NCBI RefSeq assembly: GCF_030555055.1
Contig: NZ_JAMOAO010000001.1
Span: 5,146,001 to 5,210,000, forward strand
DNA length: 64,000 bases
Direction: 5' to 3'
From: Nocardiopsis sp. YSL2
GTDB lineage: Bacteria; Actinomycetota; Actinomycetes; Streptosporangiales; Streptosporangiaceae
Positions 26,699 through 35,756 of this stretch are shown here, piece by piece. The first letter of the stretch is position 1. Every line of letters starts with the position of its first letter. A program made the position numbers and the translations under genes. The notes below the pieces were generated by a model. That model saw nothing but the letters and a program-made list of their open reading frames with translations, was not told where the DNA came from and did not search any database.

Positions 26699-27211
26699 AT
26701 GACGAAGGGCAGTACGGGGGGCCTCCCGTGGAACCGGACGTTCCTGCTGGTGGAGGTCGTGGCGGTCCTCGCCCTCTACTACCTCCTCCCGCTGGAGGAG
26801 GGCGCGTGGCAGGTCGTCCCGCGCTGGGCGCTGTTCGCCCTCGGCGCGGGTCTGATCTGCTGGTCGGTGGTCCACACGGCCCGGCGGCAGGCGCGTGTGA
26901 ACCCCGGGGAGCTCTCACCGCACGTGCCGGTCCTGCTCGCCGTCTCGGGGCTCACCCTGTTCGCGCTCGCCGACTACGCCCTGGCCACCGCCTACCCCGG
27001 GGAGTTCGAGGGCCTGGAGACCCGGACCGACGCCCTCTACTTCGCGCTCACCACGCTGGCCACCGTCGGCTTCGGCGACATCCACGCCCAGGGGCAGTAC
27101 GCCCGCGCCCTGCTGCTGGCCCAGATGTCGTTCAACCTGGTGGTCATCGCCGGTGCGGTGTCGCTGCTCACCGCGCGGCTGCGCGCCCGCCGCCACGGAG
27201 GCGGGCGCTGA
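26699..27211 (+). CDS. Two-pore-domain-like potassium channel family protein
   Basis: 170 residues, four hydrophobic helices. The last pair flanks the pore loop LTTLATVGFGDIHA with the K+ selectivity filter TVGFGD. There is no cytoplasmic RCK domain, so the protein resembles minimal Ion_trans_2 channels. A -10 element TATAAC lies 9-14 nt before ATG 26699, so the mRNA is leaderless or nearly so. Confidence 0.9.
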   Translation: MTKGSTGGLPWNRTFLLVEVVAVLALYYLLPLEEGAWQVVPRWALFALGAGLICWSVVHTARRQARVNPGELSPHVPVLLAVSGLTLFALADYALATAYPGEFEGLETRTDALYFALTTLATVGFGDIHAQGQYARALLLAQMSFNLVVIAGAVSLLTARLRARRHGGGR

Positions 27212-27220
27212 CGGGTGCGG

Positions 27221-27571
27221 TCAGCGGATCAGGTCCCGCCAGTCGGCCGGCACCCGGTCGGCGGGGGCGGGGACCGGCTGGTCCTCGGGCCGCGAGGAAG
27301 GCGGCGCCAGCACCGGACCCCGGCCCGCCTGGCCGGAACGGAAGTCGAAGAACCACTCCTCGCCCGGCTCGAAGCTCTGCACGACCGGGTGCCCGGTCTC
27401 CTCGAAGTGCTGGGTGGCGTGCCGGGCCGGTGAGCTGTCGCAACAGCCGACGTGGCCGCACGCCGCGCACCGGCGCAGGTGGACCCACCAGCCACCGCCG
27501 TGCAGGCATTCCCGACAGCCCGGGCCGCTCGGCGGGGCCGACGGGTCGATCACACTCGCGGAGTCGTCCAT
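27221..27571 (-). CDS. UBP-type zinc finger protein
   Basis: 116 residues. The ZnF-UBP core is CRECLHGGGWWVHLRRCAACGHVGC, CD, then HATQHFEETGHPVV, with the expected Cys and His ligands. Eukaryotic members bind ubiquitin C-termini; bacterial stand-alone members have no known partner. Start is ATG 27571, or GTG 27580 three codons upstream. It is convergent with the channel gene, 9 bp apart. Confidence 0.9.
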   Translation of the reverse strand: MDDSASVIDPSAPPSGPGCRECLHGGGWWVHLRRCAACGHVGCCDSSPARHATQHFEETGHPVVQSFEPGEEWFFDFRSGQAGRGPVLAPPSSRPEDQPVPAPADRVPADWRDLIR

Positions 27572-27663
27572 GGGGTTCACGGTAGCCCCGCGCCGCCGTC
27601 ATCGGCGGACCGCCGGCCACCGTGTCCCCGAACCGCCTCACCGTCGCCTGGCGCGGTTCGGGG

Positions 27664-28413
27664 TCACATGGCGGTGCGGGCGTACTGGTGCAGCGCGTCG
27701 CGGACGAAGGCCGCGCCCTCCGGGCCGTCGTAGGTGGCGGTGAACGCGGGGTCGTCGACGTAGAGGTCGCCCAGGCCCCGCACCATCGCGATCGAGCGCT
27801 CCCGGTCGCCCTCCGCCGTGGGGGTCCCCGGGATCCCGCTCAGCCACTCCACGTGCCGGGCGGCCATCGCCCGGGCGCGCTCCGACGCCGGCCCGGCTCC
27901 GGACCGGTGGGTGTCGATCCACGCGGCCACGAGGTCGTCGACCTCCTGTTTCCAGGCGCGCTGCTCCGCCAGGGTCTTGCCGTGCCACCAGTCGTTGCTG
28001 GCTCGGAACGCCTCCTCGCCCCAGCGCGCGACCACCTCGTCCTCGAAGCGGTCGTTGAAACCGTCCAGCATGACGTCCATGTGTGGCTCGGCCCCGGACC
28101 GCAGGGCCCGCAGGGTGTGCCGCACCGCCCGGATCCGCCGGTCGACGCGGTCCCGCTCGGCCTCCAGCTCGGCGACGTGGTTCTGGAGCCCCTGCTCCTG
28201 GTCCACCTCCTCCGACAGGACCCGCCCGATCGCCGACAGACCCATCCCGAGTCGGCGCATCAGCAGGACGCGCTGCAGTCGGGCGATCGCGTCGGGGCCG
28301 TAGTAGCGGTACCCGTTGGCGCCCACCCTGGTGGGGGCCAACAGACCGACGCGGTCGTAGTGGCGCAGGGTGCGGCTTGTGACGCCGGCCCTGGCCGCCA
28401 GTTCGTGGATCAT
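27664..28413 (-). CDS. MerR-family regulator with TipAS ligand-binding domain
   Basis: 249 residues from ATG 28413 (GTG 28422 is possible). The N-terminal MerR helix-turn-helix is IHELAARAGVTSRTLRHYDRVGLLAPTRVG and a dimerising coiled coil follows. Residues about 125-245 are a TipAS domain (FEDEVVARWGEEAFRASNDWW, PAFTATYDGPEGAAFVRDAL), the globin-like fold that binds thiopeptide antibiotics in TipA. It overlaps the DUF2268 stop in ATGA, so the two are one operon, and their promoter has MerR geometry. Confidence 0.92.
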   Translation of the reverse strand: MIHELAARAGVTSRTLRHYDRVGLLAPTRVGANGYRYYGPDAIARLQRVLLMRRLGMGLSAIGRVLSEEVDQEQGLQNHVAELEAERDRVDRRIRAVRHTLRALRSGAEPHMDVMLDGFNDRFEDEVVARWGEEAFRASNDWWHGKTLAEQRAWKQEVDDLVAAWIDTHRSGAGPASERARAMAARHVEWLSGIPGTPTAEGDRERSIAMVRGLGDLYVDDPAFTATYDGPEGAAFVRDALHQYARTAM

Positions 28414-29312
28414 CCACTCCACGGGCGGCCCAGGTGGTCCAGTGCGGTGGCGACGACCTTCGCGCTGTCGGCGCGCACGGCCTGGGCCGCGGTCCGTCCG
28501 GTCGCGGCCAGGTAGGCGTCGGCCAGCCGGTTGCCCGCGGAGTACCCGGCCCCCGTCGGCAGGCCCACCGGCACGCCGCCGACGTTCTCGGCGATGGTGT
28601 CGCCGAGCACCCAGGACGTGAAGTTCTCCATCCCGGTCACGTCGAGCCCGGACACCACCTTGGTGAAGACCGCGTCGTCGTGCAGGTGGGGCACCCCGAT
28701 CCGGGTGCGGCCGAGGCCGTCACCGTACAGCTCGCGGGCGAAGGCGTCGGCCAGGCCCTCGGAGACCACGTGGTCTCCGACCGCCACGGTCATCGGGTCC
28801 CACACCACCCCGCCCGGCCCGAAGCGCACGTTGTGGTGCAGCTCGTGCACAGCGGTGGCCTCCAGGCGCGCCACGTTCTCGGGGAAGGGCCAGAGGGTGA
28901 TCATGATGGAGCCCGGGATCCCGCCGAACCCGGTCACGCCGAGCGAGGGCCCCATGAAGACGGCGTCCGCCGGGTCGCCGAGCACGAACAGCACGGTGAT
29001 GTCGGGGACCGTCAGATCCGGCACCGCCGCCGTCAACGCGGCCAGCCCGTCATCGAGGGCCCGCCGCATCCGGCCCAGGGCGTCGGCCGCCGCCAGCGTC
29101 TCCAGCGCGTCCAGGCACCTCTCCTCGTCCCGGTCGAGGGGGAACCCGGCCGACCGCAGGTGCATGTCCACCGGGTCGACCTCCCCGGGTGCGTAGCGGT
29201 ACATGGGCCGGACCGGCTCCAGCATGGACCGCAGCAGTTCGGCGCGGTCCGCGGTTGGGGCCCGCAGGATATCGCGCATGGCCGACAGGGTGTCGGGAAC
29301 GGTGATCGTCAT
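28410..29312 (-). CDS. DUF2268 putative zinc-dependent protease
   Basis: 300 residues. The zinc motif HELHH (His156, His160) is followed about 28 residues later by EGLADAFARELYG, which supplies the third ligand, as in gluzincin-type DUF2268 proteins. No signal peptide is visible, so it should act in the cytoplasm. ATG 29312 lacks a ribosome site and lies 8 nt after a -10 element. It is the first gene of the MerR operon. Confidence 0.88.
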   Translation of the reverse strand: MTITVPDTLSAMRDILRAPTADRAELLRSMLEPVRPMYRYAPGEVDPVDMHLRSAGFPLDRDEERCLDALETLAAADALGRMRRALDDGLAALTAAVPDLTVPDITVLFVLGDPADAVFMGPSLGVTGFGGIPGSIMITLWPFPENVARLEATAVHELHHNVRFGPGGVVWDPMTVAVGDHVVSEGLADAFARELYGDGLGRTRIGVPHLHDDAVFTKVVSGLDVTGMENFTSWVLGDTIAENVGGVPVGLPTGAGYSAGNRLADAYLAATGRTAAQAVRADSAKVVATALDHLGRPWSG

Positions 29313-29320
29313 GGCACCCG

Positions 29321-29351
29321 ACCCTAGACATTGACGCAGCGTCAAGGTCAA
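29321..29351 (-). promoter_or_regulatory. MerR-type promoter, 19-bp spacer, near-leaderless
   Basis: On the minus strand: -35 TTGACC (29346-29351), exactly 19 bp of spacer, -10 TAGGGT (29321-29326). The spacer carries the perfect inverted repeat TTGACGC-T-GCGTCAA (29331-29345). Overlong spacers with a central dyad are the hallmark of MerR-activated promoters. The predicted start of transcription falls within about 3 nt of ATG 29312. Confidence 0.8.
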
Positions 29352-29440
29352 GCGCCGCGGCGGTCTGGAAGAGTGAAAGGCGGAGAACCGGCGCCAGGGC
29401 CGGTCCGTGCGTGACCTGATCCACGAAAGGACCACGGGAC

Positions 29441-30295
29441 GTGGCCGAGTCAGCCATCCGCGTCGAGGAGCTGGAAGTCACCTATCCGCGCGCCGACGCG
29501 CCCGCGGTCGCGGGCATGTCCTTCGACGTCGCACAGGGGGAGGTCTTCGGGTTCCTGGGCCCCAGCGGTGCGGGCAAGTCCACCACCCAGAACGTGCTCA
29601 CCCGGCTGCTGCGGCGCTACCGCGGCGACGTGCGGGTCCTGGGACGGCCCCTGGAGCGGTGGAACGCGGACTACTTCGAGCGGGTGGGCGTGGGCTTCGA
29701 GCTCCCCGCGGGGTTCGGCAAGCTCACCGTCCGCGAGAACCTGGCGGCCTTCGCCTCGCTCTACCGCGCCCCTGTCGACGACCTCGACGCGCTGGTGGCC
29801 TCCGTCGACCTCGCCGACGCCGCCCACCGGCGGCTCTCGGAGCTCTCCAAGGGCATGCGCATGCGCCTGAACCTGGCGCGCGCCCTGGTCAACCGGCCCG
29901 AGCTGCTGTTCCTGGACGAACCCACCACGGGGCAGGACCCCGTGCGCGCCGCGCTGCTCCGCGACCTCATCCGCGCCGCCGCCGACGCGGGCGCCACGGT
30001 CTTCCTCACCACGCACGACATGGCCACGGCCGACCTGCTGTGCGACCGGGTCGCCTTCGTCTCCCGGGGGCGCATCGCCGCGGTGGACACCCCGCGCGGC
30101 TTCAAACTGCGGCACGGCCGCCCGGGGCTCGTGGCCGAGATACGCGGTCAGGGACGGCGCGAGCTGCGGGTGGAGGAACTGGCCGACGACGCCGAGCTGC
30201 TCGCGCTCATCCGGCAGGGCGCCGTGGAGACCCTGCACACCCGAGAGGCCACCCTGGACGAGGTCTTCGCGACCGTGACACGGGAGACCCTGTGA
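29441..30295 (+). CDS. ABC-2 exporter ATPase
   Basis: 284 residues. Walker A GPSGAGKST, signature LSKGMRMRL (variant of LSGGQ), Walker B LLFLDEPTTGQDP, switch His in TTHDMATADLL. The last 80 residues are a C-terminal extension typical of drug and lipid exporters (DrrA-like). It starts at GTG 29441 and is coupled to the permease. It is divergent from the DUF2268/MerR operon, so it may share the same inducer. Confidence 0.92.
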   Translation: MAESAIRVEELEVTYPRADAPAVAGMSFDVAQGEVFGFLGPSGAGKSTTQNVLTRLLRRYRGDVRVLGRPLERWNADYFERVGVGFELPAGFGKLTVRENLAAFASLYRAPVDDLDALVASVDLADAAHRRLSELSKGMRMRLNLARALVNRPELLFLDEPTTGQDPVRAALLRDLIRAAADAGATVFLTTHDMATADLLCDRVAFVSRGRIAAVDTPRGFKLRHGRPGLVAEIRGQGRRELRVEELADDAELLALIRQGAVETLHTREATLDEVFATVTRETL

Positions 30296-31848
30296 GGAGG
30301 GTGGCGGCCGCCCTCCGGTTGGAATGGGCGATCGAGCTCCGCTACGGCATCGTGCACGTCGCCGCGGGCCTGGCCGTGCTGTGGACCGCGGTCCTGCTCC
30401 TGCTGCCGGCCGGTACGGCCCGGATCGTCGCGCCGTACCTGCTGTTCACCGACACGGCCGGGTTCGGGGCGCTGTTCGCCGTGGTCCTGCTGATGTTCGA
30501 GCGCACCGAACGCGCCGGGGAAGCCCTGGCCGCCACACCCCTGCGCAGCGGCGAGGCCGTGGCCGTGCGGGTGCTGGTGCTGACGGCGCTGTCGGTGGGC
30601 CTCGCCGCCCCGCTGATCCTGGCGGCCGGGCGCGACGATCCCGCCACGCTCCTGCCCGCCCTGCTCGCCGGGGTGTCCGGCGTGGCACTGATCTCCCTGT
30701 TCCTGCTGTCGCTGTGCCTGGCCGTCAGCGCCCGCGCGCGTACCCCGCAGGACTTCCTCGTGGTGCTGCCCGTCGTGGCGGTGCCGCTGGTCGTGGTCCC
30801 GCTGGTGCACATGACCGGGCTCCTGGAGCATCCGCTCATGTACGCGGTGCCCACCACGGTCGGCGCCGACCTGGTCCGGTGGGGCCTCGCGCCGGGGTCG
30901 GTGGCGCAGTCGCCCCCCGTCCTGGCCGCCGGGGCCGGGTACGCGCTGCTCTGCGTGGCCCTGAGCCTGGCGTGGGCCCGCCGCGCGGTGGACGCCGGAG
31001 CCGTGGCGCCGCCCGGACCGCGGCCGGCGGCGGTCCCCGAAGGGGCGGGGAACACGAGTATCTCCCGACGGGCTCCGGCACCGGCCGGGCGCGGGGCGGT
31101 GCCGGCGGTGCTGCGCTTCGCCCGGGCCGACCTCTTCGGGACCGGACGGGACCCGATGCTGCTCATCGTGCTCCTGGCCCCGCTCCTTCTCGCGGTCGGG
31201 ATGCGCTTCGGGTTCACGTGGGCGACCGGCTACGTCCGGTCGGCCTACGGGACCGACCTCACCACGGTGGCCCCGATGGTGCTGGCCCTGTTCCTGCTGC
31301 ACCTGCCCCTGATGTTCGGGGCGGTCGGCGCCATGCGCGCGATCGAGGACATCGACGAGCGCGTCCTGATGGTGCTGCGAGTGTCCCCGCTCACCCTCCG
31401 CGCCTACCTCGCCTACCGCATGGGCCTGGTGACGGCCCTGTCCCTGGCCGGGCTCCTCGTGGCCCTGCCCGTGAGCGGTCTGATGCCCGGCGGCTGGTCC
31501 CCGGGCACGGTGTCCGCCCTGATCCTGGGCACGGCCCAGGCACCCCTGCTGCTGGTGGCCGTGACCGCGTTCGCGGGCAACAAGGTGGAGTCGCTGGTGG
31601 CGGTCAAGGCCGCCGGCGCCGCCATGGTCGTCGTGCCCGTGCTGGCGTGGATCGTGCCCGGGCCCTGGAACCTCCTGCTGCTGCCGCTTCCGCCGACCTG
31701 GCCGGCGCTGGCCGTTCCCGGGTACGCGGCGGGACCGCTCGGCCTTCCGGCGCTCCTGGCCGGCGGCCTGCTCGTGGCGGTGGCCGCCACGGCGCTGCTG
31801 GTCCGGCGCACCGGCCGCCGGATCGACGGGGCGGGCTCGACGCTCTGA
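30292..31848 (+). CDS. ABC-2 exporter permease, double-length
   Basis: 518 residues with about 12 hydrophobic helices: two six-helix halves joined by a polar linker near 230-270 (VAPPGPRPAAVPEG... to RGAVPAVLRF). Each half resembles a fluoroquinolone-export-type permease, so one polypeptide may supply both membrane halves. GTG 30292 overlaps the ATPase stop. Substrate unknown; the neighbouring TipAS regulator makes a peptide antibiotic plausible. Confidence 0.88.
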   Translation: MRRVAAALRLEWAIELRYGIVHVAAGLAVLWTAVLLLLPAGTARIVAPYLLFTDTAGFGALFAVVLLMFERTERAGEALAATPLRSGEAVAVRVLVLTALSVGLAAPLILAAGRDDPATLLPALLAGVSGVALISLFLLSLCLAVSARARTPQDFLVVLPVVAVPLVVVPLVHMTGLLEHPLMYAVPTTVGADLVRWGLAPGSVAQSPPVLAAGAGYALLCVALSLAWARRAVDAGAVAPPGPRPAAVPEGAGNTSISRRAPAPAGRGAVPAVLRFARADLFGTGRDPMLLIVLLAPLLLAVGMRFGFTWATGYVRSAYGTDLTTVAPMVLALFLLHLPLMFGAVGAMRAIEDIDERVLMVLRVSPLTLRAYLAYRMGLVTALSLAGLLVALPVSGLMPGGWSPGTVSALILGTAQAPLLLVAVTAFAGNKVESLVAVKAAGAAMVVVPVLAWIVPGPWNLLLLPLPPTWPALAVPGYAAGPLGLPALLAGGLLVAVAATALLVRRTGRRIDGAGSTL

Positions 31849-31922
31849 CGCGGGTACGCGGCCTCCCGCCGGGCGGGGTCCGTGCCCGGGGCGCCCCGTC
31901 GGCCGTGGGGGCGCCCGGCGGG

Positions 31923-32276
31923 TCAGCCGTTGCCGAACCGGTCGCGGGCGGCGTCGGTCGCGGCGCCCCCCGGGTCCTCGACCACGCCGCCGACCGCATC
32001 GGCCTGCTCCTGGAAGCCCTGGACGCTCTCGGCGGCGCCGCCGACAGCGTCCTCGCCATAGCCCTGCGCGGCCTCCGCGGCCCCGCCGAGGGCCTGCTCG
32101 CCGTAGCCCTGCGCCGCCTCGGCCGCACCGCCGAAGGTGTCCTCGCCGAAGGACTGGGCGGTCTCCTGCGCGGTGTCCAGACCGCCGTCCTGCAGGGTCT
32201 CGGACACCCCTTGGGTCGCTTCCTCGGCCGCGCCGCCGAAGATCCCCTTGAACCACTCGATCACGTCGTCCAACAT
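31923..32276 (-). CDS. Small Ala/Gly-rich protein with 15-residue tandem repeats
   Basis: 117 residues. After MLDDVIEWFKGIFGG come three near-exact 15-mers: FGGAAEAAQGYGEQA, LGGAAEAAQGYGEDA, VGGAAESVQGFQEQA. The pattern is acidic, helical and free of Cys, without signal peptide, and recalls LEA/CsbD-like stress proteins. I do not recognise a named family. A GAGAG site lies before ATG 32276. Confidence 0.75.
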   Translation of the reverse strand: MLDDVIEWFKGIFGGAAEEATQGVSETLQDGGLDTAQETAQSFGEDTFGGAAEAAQGYGEQALGGAAEAAQGYGEDAVGGAAESVQGFQEQADAVGGVVEDPGGAATDAARDRFGNG

Positions 32277-32485
32277 TGCTCTCAACTCACTCCGTAGGTG
32301 TGGCTCCTTCCTATCCACACGGGATAAGCGCACGGTAAGGGGCGCGTGCGCAGGGTGATCAACGAGGGAGGGCGCGCCCCTCCTGGGACGGTCAGGACCA
32401 GCCCGGCCGCGCGGGCGGCGACTGTGACGCCGACGACGATCTCCGTCCCTTCCCGTCCCGTGGGGGAGGAGGGGAGGATGGGGCC

Positions 32486-33916
32486 ATGGCGAGCGAACCC
32501 GATGCGACGACAACCCGGGCGTGGACAGCGATCGGCGGGTCCCCGGACCTGACCGCGAAGGTCTCCTACCGGAGTGCGGGGGAGGTGCTCCCCGCCGTGC
32601 TGCCGGTGCGTGAGCTGGCTCGCGCGACGGTCGGGGCGTGCTCACTCGCCGCGGCCGAGCTGCTGGCCGGGCGCAACGGGGGGCCGGTCCCCGGCGCGAG
32701 GGTGGACGAGGGGGCCGTGGCCACCGCGTTCGTCAGTGAGCGGCACCTGCTGGTGGACGGCCGCGCGCCGACCCCCTTCGCGCCCCTGTCGGGCTTCTGG
32801 AAGGCCGCCGACGGCTGGGTGCGCACCCACGCGAACTACCCCCACCACCGCGCCCGGCTGCTGGCCGCGCTGGGCATCGACACCGGTGGTGTGCGCGGCG
32901 GTGCCGGGTCCGGGCGGAAGGACGACCGGGGGGCGGTGCTGGTCGGACGCCTCACCGAACGGATCGCCGAGCTCGGCGCACAGGAGGTCCAGGAGAGGGT
33001 CCACGCGGCCGGCGGCCTGGCCGTGGCCGTGGCGCCCGCGCCCGAACGCGGGGCCGGCCAGGGGTCCACTGCGCACGGCCTGCCCCTGGCCGAGGTCGCC
33101 GAGATCGGAAGCGCCGGGGAGCGGCGGTTGCCGCCGGCCCCGCTGCCCGCCGCCGGTGTCCGCGTCCTGGACCTGACCCGGGTCATCGCCGGACCGGTCG
33201 CCACCCGCACCCTCGCCCTGCTGGGGGCGGACGTGCTGCGCGTGGACCCGCCGGGCCTGCCGGAGGACCCCGACAGCCACGTCGACACCGGGTTCGGCAA
33301 GCGCTCCACCCTGGTGGACCTGGACTCCGCCGAGGGGCGGCACGCCTTCGCGGACCTGCTCGACGCGGCCGACGTGGTCGTGACCGGGTACCGGCCCGGT
33401 GCACTCGACCGGTGCGGTCTGGCGCCCGAGGCGCTGGTCTCCCGCCGGCCCGGTCTGGTCGTCGCCCAGCTGTGCGCCTGGGGGTGGTCCGGCTCCTGGT
33501 CCGGGCGCAGGGGATTCGACAGCCTCGTCCAGGCGGCCCGTGGTGTCGCGGCGATCGAGGCGGACCCCTCGGACCCCGCGGCCCGGCCGGGCGCCCTTCC
33601 GGCCCAGGCCCTGGACCACGGCACCGGCTACCTCCTGGCCGCGGGGGTCCTGCGGGCGCTCACCGACCGACAGGCCGACGGCCGGGGCCGCCTCCTGCGG
33701 TTCTCGCTGGCCGGGACCGCCGACTGGCTGCTGCACGGCATCGGTCCCCGGCCCGCCGGGAGCGGCACCTATGACGCCGCCGACTGGCTGACCGAGACCC
33801 CCTCCCCCTACGGCCTGCTCCGCCACGCGCTCCCACCGGTCCACTACGACGGCGCTCCCGGCGACTGGACCGCCCCTCCCACCCGCTGGGGCACCGACCC
33901 CGCCGTCTGGTCGTAG
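32486..33916 (+). CDS. CaiB/BaiF family III CoA transferase-like protein
   Basis: 476 residues. The core reads VRVLDLTRVIAGPVATRTLALLGADVLRVDPPG, GKRSTLVDLDSAEGRHAFADLLDAADVVVTGYRPGAL and RPGLVVAQLCAWGWSG; Asp in DLDSAEG region matches family surroundings, but I cannot fix the catalytic Asp with certainty. The N-terminal 200 residues form a partial, diverged second copy. A GGGGAGG site precedes ATG 32486. Substrate unknown. Confidence 0.87.
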   Translation: MASEPDATTTRAWTAIGGSPDLTAKVSYRSAGEVLPAVLPVRELARATVGACSLAAAELLAGRNGGPVPGARVDEGAVATAFVSERHLLVDGRAPTPFAPLSGFWKAADGWVRTHANYPHHRARLLAALGIDTGGVRGGAGSGRKDDRGAVLVGRLTERIAELGAQEVQERVHAAGGLAVAVAPAPERGAGQGSTAHGLPLAEVAEIGSAGERRLPPAPLPAAGVRVLDLTRVIAGPVATRTLALLGADVLRVDPPGLPEDPDSHVDTGFGKRSTLVDLDSAEGRHAFADLLDAADVVVTGYRPGALDRCGLAPEALVSRRPGLVVAQLCAWGWSGSWSGRRGFDSLVQAARGVAAIEADPSDPAARPGALPAQALDHGTGYLLAAGVLRALTDRQADGRGRLLRFSLAGTADWLLHGIGPRPAGSGTYDAADWLTETPSPYGLLRHALPPVHYDGAPGDWTAPPTRWGTDPAVWS

Positions 33917-34340
33917 CGGCCAGGTGAGCCCGGCCGCGGACTGGTCGCCCCCGGTTCCGCCGGTCCGATACCGGACCGTTCGATGAGAAGGACGCCGTCC
34001 ACATGTAGGACACCTGTGGGGTCGGCCGGACCACCGTCCCCGGTGTAGGCGGCCACGGTCGCCCCCGACAGGTACATGCCCTGGCCCGCCTCGCGGAGCG
34101 CGGTCGTGGCGCCGGGCGCGAGGTCCTCGCCTCCGGCCCGGACGGCGTAGGGGTCGCATCTCTCGATCCACAGCTCGGCGCCGGTGGAGTCCACGGCACT
34201 GGCGACGTGCTCGCAGTCGGGCTCGCCCGCCTGGGCAGCCCGGCCCGGTGCCCGACCGGATGCGTGGGAGCGGGGTCGGTGCCGTGCGCACGGTCCGCCT
34301 CGGTCAGGACCCGCCGGCGCCCGTCGCGCTCCATGACCAT
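33844..34340 (-). pseudogene. Possible frameshifted or degraded gene
   Basis: One frame from ATG 34340 reads MVMERDGRRRVLTEADRAHG; another frame from about 34240 reads EPDCEHVASAVDSTGAELWI, GATVAAYTGDGG and GVLHVDGVLLIERSG and ends at 33844, inside the CoA-transferase tail. Both parts have protein-like composition and the break lies near 34240. I recognise no family. It could also be two unrelated shadows. Confidence 0.3.
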
Positions 34341-34490
34341 GCGGAGCACGGGGTGGCGGTCGACCGGGCGGTTCCGGGCGGCGGGCAGGCGCTCGGCGTG
34401 CGCCTCCGGGGAGCCTGCCCTGGCCTGCGGGCCTGTCCGGTCTCGCTCGTGGGGGAGCAATGGGAAGCGCCGCGCGGAGTCGGCCCGCGC

Positions 34491-35756
34491 TCACAGCAGG
34501 AAGCTGAACAGGGGGCTGTCCGGGGAGACCCGTTCGATCCGGTGCGGGGCCGACGCCATCCGCTTGAGCAGCGGCTCCAGGTCCTCCGGCGCGCCCAGTT
34601 CGACGCCGACCAGGGCCGGCCCCGTCTCGCGGTTGCTGCGCTTGACGTACTCGAACAGTGTGATGTCGTCGTCCGGCCCCAGCACGTCGTCGAGGAAGCG
34701 GCGCAGCGCGCCCGGCTCCTGCGGGAACTCGACGAGGAAGTAGTGCTTGCGGTCCTCGAACAGCAGTGCCCGCTCGACGATGTCGGCGTACCGGCTGACG
34801 TCGTTGTTGCCTCCGGAGAGCAGGCACACGACGGTCGCGCCGTCGGGCAGGCCCAGAGCGGGGCCGAGCGCGGCGGGGGCCAGCGCGCCCGCGGGCTCGC
34901 TGATGATCCCGTCGCTCTGGTACAGGTCGAGCATCTCCACGCAGATCCTCCCCTCGGGGACGGCGACCAGCCGGGGGCGGCACCGGTCGGCGACCGCGAA
35001 GGTGTGCTCCCCGACCAACCGGACGGCGGCACCGTCCACGAACGGGTCGACCTCCTCCAGCGGGACCGGGCGCCCGTGGTCCAGCGCCAGCGCCATGCTC
35101 GCGGCGCCCTGCGGCTCCGCGCCGATGACCACGACGCCGGGGTGCTCCTCCCGGAGCCAGGTGAGCGTCCCGGCCAGGAGGCCGCCGCCGCCGACCGGCA
35201 CCACCACGGCGTCGGGGGCGCGCCCGAGCTGGTCGACGGCCTCCCGGACGACGGTCCCCTGGCCGGCGATCGTGCGCGGGTCGTCGAACGCGGGGATCAG
35301 GGTCGTACCGCTCTCGGCCGCGTACTCGCGTGCGGCCGCGGCCGCCTCGTCGTAGGTGTCGCCGTGCGAGACCACCTCGACGCGGTGTCCGCCCAGGCGT
35401 GCCACGCGTTCGCGCTTCTGCCGCGGCGTGGTCCGCGGAAGGTACACGCGGGCCGCGACACCGAGGGCGGCGCACGCGAAGGCCACCCCCTGGGCGTGGT
35501 TGCCCGCGCTCGCGCAGACCACACCGCGCTCGCGCTGCTCGGCTGGGAGCGCGCTGATGACGTTGTAGGCTCCGCGCACCTTGTAGGACCGCACCGGGGT
35601 CTGGTCCTCGCGTTTGAACCACACGTCGAGCCCGTACCGCTCGGACAGGCGCTCGTTGCGCTGCAGGGGCGTCGGCGCCAGGACTCCGGCGAGCCTCTGG
35701 GCCGCCTCGGCCACATGGGCGGCGGTCACCGGGGTCGGAACTGGACGTGTCGTCAC
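34491..35756 (-). CDS. ilvA: Threonine ammonia-lyase (biosynthetic threonine dehydratase)
   Basis: 421 residues. PLP enzyme that converts L-threonine to 2-oxobutanoate for isoleucine synthesis. The Schiff-base lysine is in VRSYKVRGAYN, the phosphate loop is PVGGGGLLAGT, and the C-terminal PLP contact is LLSGGNND. The last 85 residues form a single ACT-like regulatory domain (HYFLVEFPQEPGALRRFLDDVLG), as in short actinobacterial IlvA. GTG 35756 with AGGAGA upstream was chosen over an upstream start in a Pro/Arg-rich stretch. Confidence 0.96.
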   Translation of the reverse strand: MTTRPVPTPVTAAHVAEAAQRLAGVLAPTPLQRNERLSERYGLDVWFKREDQTPVRSYKVRGAYNVISALPAEQRERGVVCASAGNHAQGVAFACAALGVAARVYLPRTTPRQKRERVARLGGHRVEVVSHGDTYDEAAAAAREYAAESGTTLIPAFDDPRTIAGQGTVVREAVDQLGRAPDAVVVPVGGGGLLAGTLTWLREEHPGVVVIGAEPQGAASMALALDHGRPVPLEEVDPFVDGAAVRLVGEHTFAVADRCRPRLVAVPEGRICVEMLDLYQSDGIISEPAGALAPAALGPALGLPDGATVVCLLSGGNNDVSRYADIVERALLFEDRKHYFLVEFPQEPGALRRFLDDVLGPDDDITLFEYVKRSNRETGPALVGVELGAPEDLEPLLKRMASAPHRIERVSPDSPLFSFLL

